This document shows, piece by piece, positions 1-12,023 of a stretch of DNA of 64,000 nucleotides. The position numbers and the translations under genes were made by a program. The stretch comes from Aporrectodea caliginosa. Its lineage: Eukaryota; Annelida; Clitellata; Crassiclitellata; Lumbricidae. Position 1 is the stretch's first letter, and each line of letters starts with the position of its first letter. Below the pieces are notes generated by a model. That model ran no database searches. It had not been told where the DNA came from and worked only from the letters and a program-made list of their open reading frames with translations. Location of the stretch: contig JACEVL010000050.1 in NCBI GenBank assembly GCA_020284085.1, positions 237,501 through 301,500 of the forward strand, in the 5' to 3' direction.

Positions 1-140
1 CGGTCACCATTTTGCAGGTCATGTGCCTTCATTCAGCAGTACATTATGAAAATCTTCCACTTTTAAATCGCGTAGCCATGATGCCCCATTGAGCTGGATT
101 ATTATACTAGAGATGCATAAGATACTAGAGATTATAGACA
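1..140 (-). repeat. dispersed repeat, copy A (matches about 14700-14880)
   Basis: The first 140 bases match about 14706-14850 closely in the same orientation, including the shared starts CGGTCACCATTTTGCAGGTC and the segment around CAGTACATTA. On the minus strand both copies can be read as a short peptide containing VEDF.NVLLNEG, so the repeat may be a mobile-element coding fragment, but I do not recognise the family. Copy A is joined directly to the LINE fragment that follows. Confidence 0.6.
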
Positions 141-660
141 TTGACAATAAAGGGAGTTGGTTCCATAGTGAAGGGCCAATGAAGGCAAAAGCTCGAGATT
201 TAGCCATAGTAGTCCTCGCTCGTGGGACAAGAAGGTCATGGCGATCAAGTGAGCGAAGCGGACGGTGAGAGGTGGCGGAGATAGGCCGGCGAACGAGGCA
301 ACAGAGGTATTTGGGAGCTAGGCCAGAATAAGACCGGCAGACAAGAACAAGAACCTTAAGCTGGATACGAGCGAGCCAGTGAAGTTGTTCCAACATATAG
401 GAGATGTGCGAGAAGCGAGGCAGTCGACACCCGCATTAAGCACAGATTTAAGAGCGGAGAGGCGCACTTTAGGAAGGCCTACAAACAGAGAGTTGCAGTA
501 ATCAATGTGGGAGCAGATGATGGCATGGACTATAGACGTAAAGGCCGAGGAGGAGACAGAACGTCGAATTGCTTTGAGGCGTCTCAGGTGGAAGTAGCAG
601 GAACGGGTGAGATTCTTGATATGTTCTGAGAAGGTGAGTGTTAGAGTGCCACTCAAAAAT
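141..660 (-). mobile_element. CR1/L2-like LINE, 3' fragment of reverse transcriptase ORF
   Basis: Minus-strand reading frames give the C-terminal signature of a CR1/L2-type RT: a stretch like HIDYCNSLFVGLP, then DRHDLLVPRARTT, RAFAFIGPSLWNQLP. Frames change several times, so the copy is dead. The 5' part of the element is absent, as is usual for LINE insertions. A closely similar copy lies at about 32540-32900 in the same orientation. Clade assignment is inference from motif resemblance. Confidence 0.75.
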
Positions 661-1019
661 AAAGTTTTTAATTTTCATATTCCCACTCTCCAAATGTGTT
701 CCTAATGTCAAAATAGAGACGCTCACAAAATTTGGATGCGTTCTGATAATATTTACATGGTAGCTCAACACTGATGAAGTTTTACATTATGTGGCATTTT
801 CCCGATATTGTTGTATAATGTCAATTTTAAATACCGAAAGTGAGAAGCAGAATATTGTAAAAATGCTCAAAAAAGGTCAATGTCTGCTGCTAATCACTGC
901 AGTATTCCAAAAGTTACTAATACTGCAGTGTGTATTGACTGTGTGTAATAAACAACACATAGTAGGCCTACAATCAGTTTCACACAGTGACAGAAAATGT
1001 CAGAAATGCTAATCATTAT
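661..1019. other. unassigned AT-rich sequence
   Basis: No gene or recognisable repeat seen. The short plus-strand reading frame at 791-1012 has no familiar motif and no codon-like bias. Confidence 0.4.
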
Positions 1020-1557
1020 TTTGTCTCTGCGGATGCTGATGTTGCTGCTGCTGCACTAGCTGTAGTAAATGTGGACTTGTTTGGATTTGGAAAGTTCTGT
1101 CGGTGTTTCTCTATGACTTGCAGCAAGAACTGCATCTGTTCCTCCTGATTTGTTAGAACTCCACTGAAACTCAAGATCAAAGCTACTCCACGCTCGGTTT
1201 CACTGACAACTTTCAGACTTTTCGCTGTCTGTTGGGCATCAATGTAGTCGTTGTCACAGTCCCATGTATCTGGATTGTAGGCTAGGAAATGTTATTTTAT
1301 ATCCAATGCTGTGAAAAGTAACCTGTTTTATATTACCACACAAAGTTAGACACCTGCTTCTGATGATGTGCTGTAGTGAAAGCTGACAGTTCACGTGCAG
1401 TCAGTCGACATTGGGAGCGAAAAAGAAAAATTTTCAAACTGTATAATATTATCAGCCTCGCCATCCACCTAGTTCGGCCATGGAAGGGTCTGGGTGACTG
1501 AATGTGAACACTGGCACTGCCTGACTCTGACTCTGCTCCGCGAAATAGAATCAACAG

Positions 1558-2398
<841 letters not shown>

Positions 2399-2753
2399 AT
2401 CAACAGTTGAAGAAGCTGAAACTCTGAAAGTTTCTGAGCACTGAATGAACTGTATGAGGTCATCCCGAACTGGATTTAGAGCGGATGCGATGGAATCTAC
2501 CTTCAAAACACTTTCGTACTCTGATCGGTCAGTCGAGCCCCAATACTCGCCAAATCTCTGAAACCACTTGATGTTTGGTCCACTAATTGGTCCTCTCAAT
2601 GTATCAAACACTTTTACTACCATTAGTTCTATGATATGATGCCTGCAAGCTAAGCTGACCAGATCATTGCCCAACTTTTCTTCTAAAAGTACGCAGCCAC
2701 CGGCATGAATTCCTGAGTTACTGGCTGTTGCCCATATTCCTAATCAAAGCCAA

Positions 2754-3419
2754 ACCCCCTATTATCACTCATTAATTAACTAAATAGCAAAATGAATAAT
2801 CAAAGCTACATTACAATTAGTCACCTATGGTGGTTCTCAGTGAAGAATAGAGTGATGCACAATTTAAGTAATAACTCTGCTGCACTACTGGCACAGACAC
2901 ACATTAACAGTAATAAGATTGATTATATTTATTCCAAATAATAAAAAAATCAGTCTGCAGCTCAGTAATGAGTATATAGCAGAAAAGAATGTGAGCAAGT
3001 ACACTGTCACTGGGGAACATTAACATTACAACAATACTGAGTTACTCAGGAATTCATTTACTCTGGTGAAGAAAACTTTGAATTAAAAAAACATTTTATC
3101 CTGTAATACTAAAACTTTGAGCACATTGAGCTACTAGTAAATATTAATATATTTCAATTAAACTTAGCACAGTTACTATGCATCATAAAGAGAACATACT
3201 GAGGGGGTGGGACTTGGAATATGCTGAAGTCAATGTTTTTTTTACATTACATTGAGTGGCACCCTAGTGAGTGTGGTGTGGAGTTCTGTCAAGGACAACG
3301 CCTAGGTCACGGACACTGGACGAGAAGGTGAAAGAAGGAAAGGTTTGTGCAAGAAGAGCGAAGTCAAGCTTAGCAAGCTGCAGTCGAGTACCAATCCAGA
3401 TCAGTTGTGTCTTTGATGA
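2754..3419. other. unassigned AT-rich sequence
   Basis: No coding pattern or clear repeat recognised. It ends where the segmental duplication around Mab-21 copy 1 begins, at a short ATG/TGA-rich microsatellite (3423-3450). Confidence 0.4.
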
Positions 3420-3890
3420 ATTAATGATGATGGTGATGATGATGATGATGACAAAGCCTTTACCATGACAGGGCGTTTTTTATGTATGCTACTTCCTTAA
3501 TTATCTCCGGCTCGCAATCGTCTCCCGGCATGCAGGCTAACTGAAATGCAAATCCTGTTTGCGACATTGACAGTGAGTTGTAGCCTATGCGGCTCTGACG
3601 CCGTATAATACCATCTGAAAATAGTCGATCTGGGAATATACTTCGGTACTTAGGCCTATACGTGGAGGAAACATTACAGATTTCGATGATTTGAGATTTC
3701 AACCAGGTCAGAAATATCGAAATTTAACCACGATTTTCAATCTGTGCAATACAGCGAGGTAGGTATTTAATTGAGTCTTGTTGCCGTTGAATTTTCTAAT
3801 ATAATGTGATGTAATTCTTCAAAATTTCTCAGCGTCACACAAAAGCCGAATTGAGGTTTCCTTTTAATGTAATGCAATGCAAATCTTCAT
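3420..3890 (+). repeat. segmental duplication, upstream flank of Mab-21 copy 1
   Basis: Matches about 15030-15480 over several hundred bases in the same orientation. Shared landmarks include CCTTTACCATGA, ATGCAAATCCTGTTTGCGAC, GGCTCTGACGCCGTATAAT and ATACGTGGAGGAAACATTA. The same order continues into the Mab-21 genes, so this is the duplicated 5' flank of the gene and not an independent repeat. Confidence 0.8.
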
Positions 3891-4041
3891 AATTCTTTCA
3901 GAGCTGCACAAAACCGCGTCCGGGAGGCCACCTTATTCACCGGTTCTACATGTATATCAAATCAGGTTCGCAGTAGCCAGGTTGTTTTGTCCGCTCCGGT
4001 GCCAGGTCAGATTCAAACCGAGTTGCGGCGTATGGCCAGTA

Positions 4042-5278
4042 GGGGAGAGTTGCCTGAAATGGACCGTTGCCTTAATTGGACCGCAGCCGATTTACACCCT
4101 AGATACCCATTTAACCTCGTTTTCAACTGTTGTATTCGTGCACAGTTGAATATTAATCATTCCGTTGCAGGCAGTTTGGCGGAATTATAAACATTTATTA
4201 AATTACGGTTAAAACTCTATTTCGTGTAGTTTTGATCTATTTTTAGACGTACCTGACAACGAGGGTATACATTTTAGGGAAGCTTTTAAAAATGCATTCT
4301 TGTTTGTTTTACTTATAGTCAGGTATCATGTTTCAGCGACAACAAGAGATATTACGCTAAAGCTGATGTGTGTTGAACTATCGCAGTCTAAGTAGAAGTA
4401 GTACGTGTTGCCTGAAATGGACCACATTAAGTGTCCTGAATTGGACCATTAATTTGGACGTGGTCCATTTAAGGAAACCGGCACTTGTAATGTTATAGTG
4501 TGATTCTATAACTAATAATTATAAGTTCCATTGGCTTCTATTATGTCGAACAACAGCTACCATGTATACAGGTTCAGATGAAGACTGATAGGATGACGGA
4601 ATCTGGGAATGTGCAAAGACAAAATATATCAGCCATGAGTAACTTCTACACTACAGCATGCCCTCAATCATGTGTGTAATTCTTATAAGTATTAAGTGTC
4701 AATTGTTAGACTCAAACAGTATTACCTAAGCATTAATAAAAGACTTCAATTAATGATTGAGTTGTAGTTCACTAGTCTATATTTAACTATAGTCTATATT
4801 TAACTAGTGATTCTGACAATGAACTCCTAATTAGTTTACTGGCAGTGTTTATGCTAGTCATGTATTAAGTTGATTTCTACTACTTTTATAGTATTTTGGC
4901 ATTTAGCTATAGAGACGCTTCTAATTGCATGCTTTTAAACATCAAGTAGGCCTATTTTAAACGTTTTCAGAGTTTTTTGTTGCAAATTATCTTTAAAAAG
5001 TCTTTTAAAATAATATGTCCCATTCAAGGCAACTGGTCCAGTCAAGGACACCATGTGGTCCATTTAAGGAAACAGGTTGCCTTGATTGGACCGAAACACA
5101 GTTCAAGATATTTTAGTTATTTTTCATAAATGCATGAATATTATCTGTCCTTTGCTTATTAACAACATACTTGACTAATCAGCCCATCATATGTCATAAT
5201 TTCCTTTGAGAAATTCGGTAGCATTTATTCAGAAAACCTCAGTTTCCCTTAAGTGGTCCATTCATGGCAACTCTCCCC
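4042..5278. mobile_element. pogo-type (Tc1/mariner superfamily) MITE
   Basis: A 1237-bp element with inverted termini GGGGAGAGTTGCC and its complement GGCAACTCTCCCC, flanked by TA on each side (4040-4041 and 5279-5280). Subterminal copies of a sentence-like motif, GTTGCCTGAAATGGACC and relatives (TGGTCCATT.AAGG), recur near both ends (about 4050-4085, 4410-4480, 5018-5092, 5252-5271). The terminus resembles that of the pogo element at 49724-52203 (GGGGAAAGTAGCC). No transposase frame is visible, so it is non-autonomous. It lies inside the duplicated flank of Mab-21 copy 1 and is absent from copies 2 and 3. Confidence 0.75.
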
Positions 5279-5281
5279 TAT

Positions 5282-5709
5282 CTTTAAAAACGATATCAAT
5301 CGCGAGCATTAATCGAAACTAGTCCCACCACGACCTCAGATACGATAAAATAAGAAATTTGAAATCGCTAACACTTCGTATCTACCAAAACCTCTTATGA
5401 TAGCTAAAGGGACTGTTCTTCATTTCTACTTTTCCTAAATCTAGACCTCCAACGCCATTGAAATCGGATTGGTACTTGATCGGGTCGGTAGCGCCACTGA
5501 TGCTTCCAAGTCGTGACGCATCATAGATTTTCGATTAAAATTACAATAAATTATTGTTCGAACTGTAAGTAATTAAGGTGATTTTTGGCAATTAATATGG
5601 GTGATAATTAGACTTCTCTTCCTTCTGCTGCTGCTCATGATGATGAATTGATGATAATAATAATAGTAATGGTGTTGAGTTTTTAGGATGGAGATGTTTT
5701 TTATTTAGA
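5282..5709 (+). repeat. segmental duplication continued, presumed 5' region of Mab-21 copy 1
   Basis: Matches about 15515-16227 and the reverse complement of 21476-21945, with shared stretches such as AAGAAATTTGAAATCGC and GATAGCT.AAGGG.... In all three copies the sequence just before the start codon is pyrimidine-rich and ends in ATTTAG, one base (A or G) before ATG. That looks like a 3' splice site, so a 5'-UTR intron may end here. No promoter could be recognised. Confidence 0.6.
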
Positions 5710-6516
5710 ATGACAAAATATGCGGATAAATCGAATGAAGAACTGGCATCTGCGTTCATCGTTAGCACATGTCGATTGCTTCCAAAGTCGTCTCCTGATG
5801 TTTCTGATCACATGCATGACCTAATGGCGTCCTGGAGCTCTACACCCACATATTATTCAATTCTCTGTGGCAGCGCTATGGAGTTCTATATTCGACCGCT
5901 GAATAGATGTATTGGCGACCTTGATTTCTTAATCGCCGGAACTGATGAACTGGCCTTAAGTTATGAGCTTGTAGTCTTACCAAGCGATATGACAGGCCTA
6001 TCAGATACAATCGACTGCTACAAGATTGAACCATACAACATGTATCCAGGTTTTGTTCGATTACGACTTTGGGGGAAAATGATCTATAATTGGAAATATA
6101 AGAAGTACGTATTTAACCATACAGCGCATATAAATAGCTACATGTCGCTAAATATGGATCGCGTTGCAACTGGGTTTTCCCCTAGTGCAGGCGAAAGGAA
6201 TGCTTTGCCAAACATTATCAGTGGTCCAGCTATTAAGAGTCAAGTAGAGAGGTCACCTGGTCATATTTTGCAGAGTGATCTCGTCGGCAGCGTGTGGTGC
6301 CCTCAATGGCCTAAAGAAGCCCAAGGTTGGCTTAAACGACCTAGGAATAACGGATGGCCGACCATTGATACAATTGCCGAGGTTGTTCAAAATGGTTGTC
6401 ATGTTGTCTACGTTCAGCATCGTTCTTGCAGAGACGACGAAAAACAGTGGAGGATGTCATTTTCAGTTGCGGAGGTAATCTTACTTCAGAGTTGGACTCA
6501 AATTCAACAAGCGTGA
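5710..6516 (+). pseudogene. Mab-21-like / cGAS-like protein, copy 1, 3'-truncated
   Basis: A 268-residue open frame starting MTKYADKSNEE. It belongs to the Mab-21 nucleotidyltransferase fold that includes cGAS and invertebrate cGAS-like receptors. Residues about 54-80 carry CGSAMEFYIRPL...GDLDFL, a Gly-Ser followed by an Asp-x-Asp pair, the usual position of the metal-binding acids. Residues 195 onward (WCPQWPKEAQGWLKRPRNN, then WRMSFSVAEVILLQSW) are typical of the C-terminal lobe. The frame is open, but it ends right after TQIQQ, where copies 2 and 3 continue for hundreds of residues; sequence after 6513 is unrelated. Full Mab-21 domains are near 350-400 residues, so the helical lobe is incomplete and activity is doubtful. 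It could be a truncated expressed gene, but pseudogene is more likely. Confidence 0.7.
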
Positions 6517-7128
6517 TTACCCCTCAGATTTACCTTGAGCACCCTTACTCAAGATTCAATCATCGTTTGCCAAGTGATAGATCTACGTACCACAGAAGGT
6601 GGTTAAGAAATGCTTGCGCTACTCAAAGGGACCAGTCTTGCTTCATTATACAGACAAAGTCAAAGAGCGGTGATGAAATAGGGTCACGCTACCAAACTCA
6701 TGGCGCTATACAAATCGCGCCTTTAGTCGTTGCGTATTCAATTGGTAACGCTATTCTAATGTAGGCCTAAACCAACGTCAGCAAATGCAAACAGCTACTT
6801 ACAAGACATCATAATGCTACTTTATTGGAAATTTAGAATCACTACTTTGCTTCAATACCCGAAAACATACAGTTTATTCAGACTCTTGCTTTCACCTTTC
6901 CGTTTTTGTGAATAGACTCCTCAAATTACTAATTCAATTACATTACTTTGGTAACATTTCATTATACTACAATCATTTATTCAGCCATTCACTCTATTTA
7001 CAATTCACTCAGGCCATAAATCATTCAACGAATTACCCATACAGTCAGTCATCCAGCGGTGTTTTTTGGCGCTGCATTTAGGGTCTGGACTGTGGATACA
7101 TGCAGGAATGCAACCATAATATCCCAAA
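6517..7128. other. unassigned sequence after truncated Mab-21 copy 1
   Basis: No homology to copies 2 or 3 and no recognised gene. The reading frame at 6396-6764 crosses the truncation and has no family motif. Confidence 0.4.
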
Positions 7129-7129
7129 C

Positions 7130-7235
7130 CCTTCCTTTTCTCTCGGAGTACCTCGCACTGGGGAGCGCTTCTGAAGGGCTTATGCTGTGAGAAGCGCTTT
7201 ATAAATGATCAAATACAATACAATACAATAATCAA
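7130..7235 (+). mobile_element. CR1/L2-like LINE 3' tail
   Basis: Sequence reading as CTTTTCTCTCGGAGTACC ... GGGAGCGCTTCTGAAGGG ... GAAGCGCTTTATAAATGAT, followed by an AATAC pentamer tail. It matches the last residues of RT plus the gcgctatataa-type 3' UTR shared by several copies in the window. Confidence 0.7.
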
Positions 7236-8099
7236 TGACTCAAGCAAGCAATCAATCAATCAATTAACTCACCAACCACCAGATCAATCAACCGATTTTT
7301 CAATCCTTGGAGTCGATTTTTAATAAACACCACGTGAAACAACCTAGCTATTGCAGTTCACTCGTCATCTCTACATTTTGATATTTCGCTTACATTAGAC
7401 TACTTCGTTGGACCGAATCTCTTGATAACTGAAACCCGTAGGATTCGAGCTTAGACATCTAGCGAAAAGCTTTCAATCTTGTTTCACAGAATAAGTCGAA
7501 ATCAAGCGTAAGCTCTGCGTACAACGAGAACATATCTTTCTTTCAAAACTGTGTCATATTTCAGTATTTGCTTGAACGTAGGAAACCGGTGCATATCTGA
7601 CGATTATCGGAATTAAGAATGATACTCTTGTTGCTCAATTTCTGTTTTTGTGGATGAGTCGGTGGCTCTGAATGGAAGTATTCATCCAGCTTAGTTGTTG
7701 ATCCGAAGCGTGCGGTAAACAGTTAGTGATGACTGATGACGACAGTGATGACGTTGTTGTTGTTGTTGTTGATACTGGCGACGATATTTCGGCTTTGTTG
7801 AAAATGATGATGTTTGTATTATTATGATTACGATGATGCTGATGATGATAAAAATAATGATAGTGATGATTATTACTATGACTTTGCCCAGCAGCGTAGA
7901 CGATAGCTTCATCGACCGATGGCTTAACAATGGCATTATACCGCAATGTAGGCCTACATCTTTCCACTTTCCGCTGTTTCCAGTCGATGTGGTATTCCAG
8001 GCTAAGTACACTTGTACTTCCTGCAGCGTTTCCCTTAATGAGGAGACAAAGGACGTGGGCTTTAACTTCCGCTTCAAGATGGCACTCCTCATGAACAGA
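7236..8099. other. unassigned sequence with TCA/TGA-rich low complexity
   Basis: AATC-repeat debris near 7230-7290, and imperfect ATG/TTG triplet runs at 7725-7880. The minus-strand frames here (7635-8114) are built on these triplets and are not convincing genes. Confidence 0.5.
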
Positions 8100-8455
8100 G
8101 CATGCACAGATCATCTCCCTTCCTACTTGTCTTCCATGGTCACACCTTGCAACTCTGTTAAAGGTGGCTCCTCTCTTCGATCAGCAACTGCTGGAAAGTA
8201 TGTTGTTCCTGGTACGCGTCTTGTTTTTGGCCGTCGCTCATTCACAGTTGCCGGTCCCTCCATCCTCCTGGAACTCTCTACCTCCTCATGTTCGCAACTC
8301 TCTTAGCGAGACTGTCTTTCGCTCCAAACTTAAAACCTACCTCTTTCAGTCTATTTATGGCTCTTAATAGTTGCCCAGCTTCAATGTGCACTTCTGAACT
8401 TTGTAAGGAGGGCATTATCAAATTACAGTTGTATTGTATTGTATTGTATTTAACT
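8100..8455 (+). mobile_element. CR1/L2-like LINE, RT C-terminus and 3' tail
   Basis: Plus strand reads as the end of a non-LTR RT: DHLPSYLSSMV, then VPGTRLVFGRRSFTVAGPS, then in another frame SSWNSLPPHVRNSLSE.VFRSKLKTYLFQ. A TTGTA pentamer tail follows at about 8431-8450. Frame changes show it is inactive. Confidence 0.8.
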
Positions 8456-8567
8456 GGACGTTATTGACACATCGACGATAACAGATAGAAACACAACCCA
8501 CATACAAACTTAACTACATACAAACATACGTACATGTGTACGTATATAACGGTGTATTCATATTAGG

Positions 8568-9015
8568 GGTCTGCGGGTATACCCGTACCCGCGGGTTTAC
8601 CCGTACCCGACCCGTACCCGCGGGTCGGGTACGGGTCGGGTACGCATTTTACGGGTCGGGTCGGGTACGGGTAGGGTCGTCACGGGTACGGGTATACCCG
8701 GTTTTACCCGTACCGACGTGAAGTTTTAGGGTTACAATGTCACCGTTACATATAATATAGAATGTAGACGCACAATGGACCTGACCGGGTCTGCAACGTA
8801 CTATTAACAGTTACTTAGTGTTCTCGGTGACAGTATATAGACCACGGATATAAAATGTACCATGCAATTGAGACATCACAACATTGAGTTGCATGTGACA
8901 AGTTTTATAAGTTGACTGCCTCTTATTATTACTACTACTACAATAACTGCTGCTGCTGCCGCCGCCGCTGCTGCTGCTGCTGCTGCTGCTGCTACTACTA
9001 CTACTACTACTACTT

Positions 9016-9072
<57 letters not shown>

Positions 9073-9413
9073 TTACTACTACTACTACTACTATTACAAC
9101 AACGACAAACACTGCAAAAACTACAAAAGCAACAACAACTACTACTACCACTACTATCATCATCATCATCATTATCCTATTTATTATTATTATTATTATT
9201 ACATGTTGAGTTGTAAGCCTATTTGCCTGGTAGGGACAGGTCACAGGGGCTTTGGGAAGTCATGCTAATGACGTGACGGGTACTTTACGGGTACAGGTAT
9301 ACCCGCGGGTACGGGTAGGGTCGGGTAGTAAATTTGAGTACAGGTCGGGTACGGGTACGGGTAGCGGTTCTGTGTTACGGGTACAGGTCGGGTAGCAAAA
9401 ATGCTCTACCCGC
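8568..9413. mobile_element. hAT-type MITE with CGGGTA-hexamer ends, copy 2 (inverse orientation)
   Basis: The same family as the element at 1558-2398, in reverse orientation. Termini are TAGGGGTCTGCGGGTA and, from the opposite strand, TAGAGGTCTGCGGGTA. A perfect 8-bp direct repeat ATTCATAT flanks it on both sides. Hexamers of CGGGTA/TACCCG fill the ends, and the centre is a (CTG)/(CTA) triplet run. No transposase is encoded. End coordinates are good to a few bases. Confidence 0.85.
8937..9202. repeat. (CTA)n/(CTG)n microsatellite
   Basis: Long ACT/CTG/TTA triplet runs inside MITE copy 2. They generate artefactual poly-Tyr and poly-Val frames on the two strands. Confidence 0.95.
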
Positions 9414-9485
9414 AGACCTCTAATTCATATTAAATACATACCTACGTATAGGCCTATGCATACATGCATACAGACAAATACAAAT

Positions 9486-9505
9486 ATATATATATATATA
9501 TATAC

Positions 9506-9550
<45 letters not shown>

Positions 9551-9551
9551 T
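9486..9551. repeat. (TA)n microsatellite
   Basis: Alternating AT dinucleotides broken once near 9505. Confidence 0.95.
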
Positions 9552-10084
9552 ACACTGTAAGCGACTGACAAGAGACTACATTAAGTTTTTCCTTGTTTGC
9601 ATAGTCTTGAAAGGAGATGTTCTAATAGACTGGTAAGTTTGTAGTCTATAAATCTCCAAAACTCCTTCCTGACTGTAGTAGGCTAGACAGCTGAACTCGT
9701 TGGAAATGTGAGGCCGGGGATGAAGTTGTTAACCCCTTGCTCATGGTCGGTAAATCACAAAATAACTGATCATTAGAGAGTCTAAATTTCATCCCCAAAT
9801 TAACAGATCCTCTGAAGCTGTTGGCGGCCGTACAACGGTGAAAACTTCAGACTTTATCTAAAGTCAACCACTTCGAGTTTTGAACAAATACTTCATGCAG
9901 ACGGGATTTTGCTTTAACCCACTCCGGGTTAAATTAAAAATGATCGCAGTGCATCCGATGCTACTTAAGTGCGTTTCTGATGTTTGGGGCAAACAGAAGA
10001 TGACAGAGTAGTAAACAAGCGACAACCTGCATGTTGAAACCCCTTTGATGCGAGACTATTCAGTTACATACGGTTTTCCGTTTG
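9552..10084. other. intergenic, nothing recognised
   Basis: No coding frame, no clear repeat. Confidence 0.4.
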
Positions 10085-10215
10085 TGTTCACCCCACCACT
10101 ATAAGTACTCTGGATAAAGGGGAGTGCCAGTCCCAAGCCTGGATAAAGGAGGAAGATGACGCCAACGATCTTCGTTATGCAACAACGTCGTTAAACAGCA
10201 ACTAACCAACCATCC
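10085..10215 (+). mobile_element. short retroelement with GTTAAACAGCAACTAACCAACC-type 3' end
   Basis: Resembles 29615-29757. Both contain CAGTCCCAAGC or CTGTCCCAAGC, a GGAGGA purine run, a GACGCC/GACGCG-AA(C/T)GATCTT segment, and end in CGTTAAACA.CAACYAACCAACC. The shared fixed 3' end suggests a SINE or LINE tail. Confidence 0.55.
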
Positions 10216-10296
10216 GTATGCATTACAACGACATACACTCTCAACAATTATTTTAACTAATTTGAAGGGTAATTTTTTGCCTCATGTTCAGTAATT

Positions 10297-10318
10297 ATTG
10301 ACGCCATTTGGCGTCAAT
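10297..10318. other. perfect palindrome, 10-bp arms
   Basis: ATTGACGCCA, two T, then TGGCGTCAAT. It is a potential cruciform carrying two divergent TGACG half-sites, 374 bp beyond the stop codon of the LRR gene. Function unknown; it could be chance. Confidence 0.5.
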
Positions 10319-10691
10319 ATCATAGGATTAACCTATTAAGTCTCATCTTGCGTTGTTTCTCCATTACGCATTTGTGTTGGAGACAAAATGGAACTCCAGG
10401 TGTCGAATTCATAGTCAACGTGGTAAGTAATAAGCGCAAACAATAAGTAAAGGAGAAACGATAATTTCGAAATTTAACTTTAACTATGATTGGCTGTGTT
10501 TAAGATAAACACAGCTGTCACGTGGTTTAGATAAGAAAAGAAAAAGCACTCGGTTATAATATTCTTCTGCTATAATCACACTTCTTCAACTTCCTTCAGT
10601 ACACAAAATGATCTGAAATTAGTAGGCCTATGCATTAGATTCCATTCCATTACATTCCATTGTTTTTGTATTACACCTACATTACATCACA

Positions 10692-12023
10692 TTACATTAC
10701 ATTGCCAGCGTCGCCATGACACTCATAAGCCACGCCTACACAGTCCGGTTGTCTGGAGTACCGGAAGTGTGTGATCGACCAGTTCCAGTCTGCTTCCGGT
10801 GTCCTACAGGTTCCCCAGACCGCCTGACCCCATTCCACTTCCGCCGTCCGTCGTTCCCGTTCCCCAATCCAACCAAGACGACATTCGCAGACAAGAGGAT
10901 TATCCGTCAAGGACAGAGACCTCAGAGTGGCGCTGCCAGACAAGACGCAACGTCCGATGGCACTCAGCCGATTCCCATCCAGACTAAGTCTCGACAGCCA
11001 GCGTGATTGGCTGAAGACTCCGTTCGGAAGACTGGACAAACGGTTGCGAGACAGATTCAGGGAGACGAGGGATCGAAGTCCGCTGAACGTCCGACCCCAG
11101 ACATGCTCCAGATGGTTTCCGTCCAGTCTCAGGACCCTCAGCTCACCCAGGGCGGAAAAGACGTAGTCCGGGAGGATGTTGATGCGGTTGTTGCTAAGCG
11201 ACAAACTGATGAGGCGTCCCAATCCGTCGAAGGATCTTCCCGAGATGTATCCGATCGCGTTTCCGTCTAGATTAAGAACCCTAAGTTGAGCGAGATCTGT
11301 GAATGCCTCGCCTGGGATCGCGATCAGTTCGTTGCCGCTCACACTCAGCGTCTCCAGCGCCGACAGACCGTCAAGGGCGTTCCGGTTGAGTAGAGTTATT
11401 CGGTTCCGATCGAGGTCCAAGCGCCGCAGTCTGCCAAGGCCCTCTAGCGAGTCATCGGAAAGCCACTCGATGTCGTTACCCCAGAGGAGCAGCTCCGTCA
11501 GGTTGGACGCATCTACGAAGAGTCCAGACGGGATTTTCCGGAGTCTGTTGTTCCAGAGGAGGAGCCTGCGAAGAGCTGTCATTCCGCGTAGCATTCCAGC
11601 TGGAAGGAACCCGATGCCACATCCGCCCAGATCCAGATCCTCCAGGACGTCTTCCAGTCCTGCCAGACCGCCTGGATTCACACGACTGCCGATCGGATTC
11701 TGCGCTAGTACGATCCGCCTCACCTTGAAGTTTTCAAACGACCCTCTTGGCAGATCCTTCACCGACTGCCTAGCCATCAAAATGGTTGAATAAACTGTCA
11801 GATCGTCAGGTAAGAAGTCCGGAATAGAATCCAGGTCGGCGCACTGGATTTCCAGCAGCTCAGTGCAACTGCACTGGCCAGTTCCATTGGCACGTACTAC
11901 GGCTGGACAGTTCCGAGTGGAAGGCAATGAAAGTACTTCATCGATGGTATGCAGTCCAACGAAAGCAATGAACTGGAAAATGAGAATGTATCCACTGAAA
12001 GGAATAATCTGCGAAGAGATCAT
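10692..12023 (-). CDS. secreted leucine-rich-repeat protein, single exon
   Basis: I take the Met at 12023 as the start, giving 443 residues. The in-frame Met at 12125 would add 34 residues ahead of the hydrophobic segment. The chosen start puts a hydrophobic stretch (IPFSGYILIFQFIAFVGL) near the N-terminus, as expected for a signal peptide. A cysteine-containing cap follows (CPAVV, then CSC...C), then about eleven LRRs of 24 residues with LxxLxLxxNxL spacing, then an LRRCT cap beginning NPLVCECRLGWI with later cysteines at GTC and PDC. No transmembrane segment or GPI signal is visible, so I infer secretion. It resembles Slit/acid-labile-subunit style extracellular LRR proteins but has no diagnostic extra domain. 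The frame is open and LRR phasing is regular, so it looks functional. GC content is higher than in the flanks. Splicing to further exons cannot be excluded. Confidence 0.85.
   Translation of the reverse strand: MISSQIIPFSGYILIFQFIAFVGLHTIDEVLSLPSTRNCPAVVRANGTGQCSCTELLEIQCADLDSIPDFLPDDLTVYSTILMARQSVKDLPRGSFENFKVRRIVLAQNPIGSRVNPGGLAGLEDVLEDLDLGGCGIGFLPAGMLRGMTALRRLLLWNNRLRKIPSGLFVDASNLTELLLWGNDIEWLSDDSLEGLGRLRRLDLDRNRITLLNRNALDGLSALETLSVSGNELIAIPGEAFTDLAQLRVLNLDGNAIGYISGRSFDGLGRLISLSLSNNRINILPDYVFSALGELRVLRLDGNHLEHVWGRTFSGLRSLVSLNLSRNRLSSLPNGVFSQSRWLSRLSLDGNRLSAIGRCVLSGSATLRSLSLTDNPLVCECRLGWIGERERRTAEVEWGQAVWGTCRTPEADWNWSITHFRYSRQPDCVGVAYECHGDAGNVM

Noticed and set aside
10716..11793. Several plus-strand reading frames of 60-164 codons
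   Set aside because: Antisense shadows of the LRR gene; their Arg/Ser-rich composition follows from the LRR codons.
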